From Deltaproteobacteria bacterium (GTDB lineage: Bacteria > Desulfobacterota > Desulfobacteria > Desulfobacterales > C00003060): DNA of 8,105 bases. The stretch lies in contig JAFDGP010000106.1 in NCBI GenBank assembly GCA_019309245.1, positions 1 through 8,105 of the forward strand. Direction: 5' to 3'. The position numbers and the translations under genes were made by a program. The first letter of the stretch is position 1; each line of letters begins with the position of its first letter. Positions 6,627 through 8,105 of this stretch are shown in pieces. A model generated the notes under the pieces. It did no database searches. It was not told where the DNA came from and saw only the letters and a list, made by a program, of their open reading frames with translations.

Positions 6627-8105
6627 ACACAGGCAAGCTGATGATAAACTTGGTTCCTCTCGGGTGGTTGTCCTCGGCACGAATTGTGCCCTTGTGATCC
6701 TCAATAATTGCGCTGACGATCGATAGGCCAAGGCCCATTCCGGTTTTTTTCGTCGAGAAATAAGGTTCGAACAGACGTCCTTTGTCCCTGGGTGAAATGC
6801 CGACCCCTGTGTCGGCCACTTCCATACGTACCAATCGGGCCAGCGTGTCATACTCGAGCAAGACAGTGATGTTTCCCTGCCCATCGATTGCGGATACAGC
6901 ATTGTCCACAAGGTTCAACAGGGCCCTTTTGATCTGTCCTTGATCCAGATTCAACGGCGGGATCTGGGAACGGATTTCGACCTTGAAGTGAATGTGCGGG
7001 TGGGCCTCTCGATACAGGGTGACGATTTCCGCGACAAGGTCTGGCAGGCTGCATGCCTCGCGGGTCAGAACCGGCAGCCGCGCGAAAGCCGAGAACTCAT
7101 CAACGAGGTTTCTGATCTGATCCACTTGGTTGATGATGGTCTGGGTGCATTCCCGAAATACCATTTTGTCCCCCGCGATCCGGTCGCCGTATTTGCGCTG
7201 GAGCCGTTGGGCAGAAAGCTTGATCGGGGTCAGTGGATTCTTGACTTCGTGTGCAATACGCCGGGCGACTTCCCTCCAGGCGGCCATTCGCTGGGCCTTT
7301 TCAATTTCCGTCAGATCGTCGAAAACCACCACCGTTCCCATGAAACGGCCCTGCTCGTCCATAAGGGCCGTGATATAGACCATGAAGGTTCGAGCCGTCT
7401 CATCAATAGTAATCCTAACGGTTCTTTCCAGGGCATTATCGGTGCTGTTTTGCAATTCCTCCAACAGCTCTTCCGCCATGGTTAAGTGCTCGGGACTCAA
7501 CACTTTCTTGTAGTTTTTATTCAGCAGTTGAGTTGCCTGCGCGCCGAGCATTTTTTCAGCGGCCTTGTTAATGGTGGTAAAAAAACCCCGGGTATCCAGG
7601 GAGATCACTCCCGTGGACATGTCTCTGAGGACCGTCTCCATATAGATTCGCCTCTGTTCGATTTCAATATTTCTTTTTTTGAGTTCCCGCGCGGAGAGTT
7701 CTAGCTGTTGTTTGCCGAATTTCAGGTCCCGCGTCATCTTGTTGAACGCCTGGACCAGAGTTCCCATCTCGTCATCGGCAACCATCTCGATGGTGACATC
7801 CAGATCGCCTTCAGCAACCCGCCGCGTGCCTTCAGCGACTTCCTGGATGGGAATGGTTAATGTTTTGGCCAGATAAAACCCAAACCATGTCGCACAAAAA
7901 ATAATCAGCAATGCCACGATGGAAAGCGTCACCAAGTGACTTGCCTGGATCGGCTTTTTGACCATTTTCATCTGTTGATATTGCTCAAAGCCCCTCGATA
8001 TTGCGTTCATGTTGCGTGACAGGCTCAGGGGAATGACCGTGGTCACGGCCACTACCCCCACCGCCTTGTCCGGACCCGCGTCCGCGGGGATGCAGCCCAG
8101 TGTCC
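6625..8105 (-). CDS. ntrY: NtrY-like membrane sensor histidine kinase, 5' end outside window
   Basis: The reading frame is open to the window edge with 492 residues visible; NtrY proteins are usually over 700, so the N-terminal membrane and sensing part is missing. Numbering from the first visible codon: a segment outside or at the membrane, a transmembrane helix (about 57-81, LVTLSIVALLIIFCATWFGF), a HAMP linker (to about 132, with TIPIQEVAEGTRRVAEGDLD), a coiled-coil stretch, a PAS domain (about 155-264), and the kinase core. The phospho-acceptor is His285 in HEVKNPLTPIKLSAQRLQ (codon 7249-7251), a wording typical of NtrY. ATP-binding boxes follow: NLVDNAVSAI (397-406), DTGVGI (431-436) and GMGLGLSIV (455-463). 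It should autophosphorylate and pass phosphate to Asp53 of the regulator encoded next. A GTG at 8059-8061 is internal, not the true start. The sensed signal is not visible here. Confidence 0.93.
   Translation of the reverse strand, partial: TLGCIPADAGPDKAVGVVAVTTVIPLSLSRNMNAISRGFEQYQQMKMVKKPIQASHLVTLSIVALLIIFCATWFGFYLAKTLTIPIQEVAEGTRRVAEGDLDVTIEMVADDEMGTLVQAFNKMTRDLKFGKQQLELSARELKKRNIEIEQRRIYMETVLRDMSTGVISLDTRGFFTTINKAAEKMLGAQATQLLNKNYKKVLSPEHLTMAEELLEELQNSTDNALERTVRITIDETARTFMVYITALMDEQGRFMGTVVVFDDLTEIEKAQRMAAWREVARRIAHEVKNPLTPIKLSAQRLQRKYGDRIAGDKMVFRECTQTIINQVDQIRNLVDEFSAFARLPVLTREACSLPDLVAEIVTLYREAHPHIHFKVEIRSQIPPLNLDQGQIKRALLNLVDNAVSAIDGQGNITVLLEYDTLARLVRMEVADTGVGISPRDKGRLFEPYFSTKKTGMGLGLSIVSAIIEDHKGTIRAEDNHPRGTKFIISLPV

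Overview
The window carries seven recognisable genes, all read from the minus strand. In transcription order (high to low coordinates) they are: the 3' part of an NtrY-like membrane histidine kinase, an NtrX-like sigma-54 response regulator, rsmD, coaD, a LysR-type regulator, a B12-dependent ribonucleotide reductase (nrdJ), and, after a 281-base gap, the 5' part of a FIST-domain protein. Both end genes run off the window. The stand-alone class II ribonucleotide reductase, the NtrY/NtrX pair and the style of the LysR, CoaD and FIST proteins suggest a Gram-negative anaerobe of the Desulfobacterota (Deltaproteobacteria, sulfate-reducer type). This taxonomic guess rests on remembered family resemblance, not on a search.

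Layout. 6625-8105: kinase with last membrane segment, HAMP, PAS, His-box and ATPase domains. 5255-6613: its response regulator, 11 bases downstream, with a ribosome binding site overlapping the kinase stop codon. 5063-5254: a 192-base gap with a perfect 14-bp inverted repeat and a competing local hairpin, lying in the leader of rsmD. 4469-5026 and 3881-4378: rsmD and coaD, a pairing common in bacteria. 2854-3771: LysR regulator. 630-2798: nrdJ, 55 bases after the LysR stop. 349-629: no gene supported; it is the upstream region of the FIST gene and holds a candidate sigma-54 promoter. 1-348: FIST N-terminal domain.

How they work together. NtrY and NtrX form a two-component pair that senses at the membrane and should act on sigma-54 promoters, although the NtrX sigma-54 contact loop reads GAFAGA instead of the usual GAFTGA. 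rsmD (16S rRNA methylation), coaD (coenzyme A synthesis) and nrdJ (deoxynucleotide supply) are housekeeping genes. The LysR regulator sits between coaD and nrdJ and resembles regulators linked to selenium metabolism in anaerobes; its target is unknown. I see no CRISPR array, tRNA, rRNA, insertion sequence or phage gene. I do not see a previously undescribed multi-gene system. The most unusual items are the structured rsmD leader and the altered sigma-54 contact loop.
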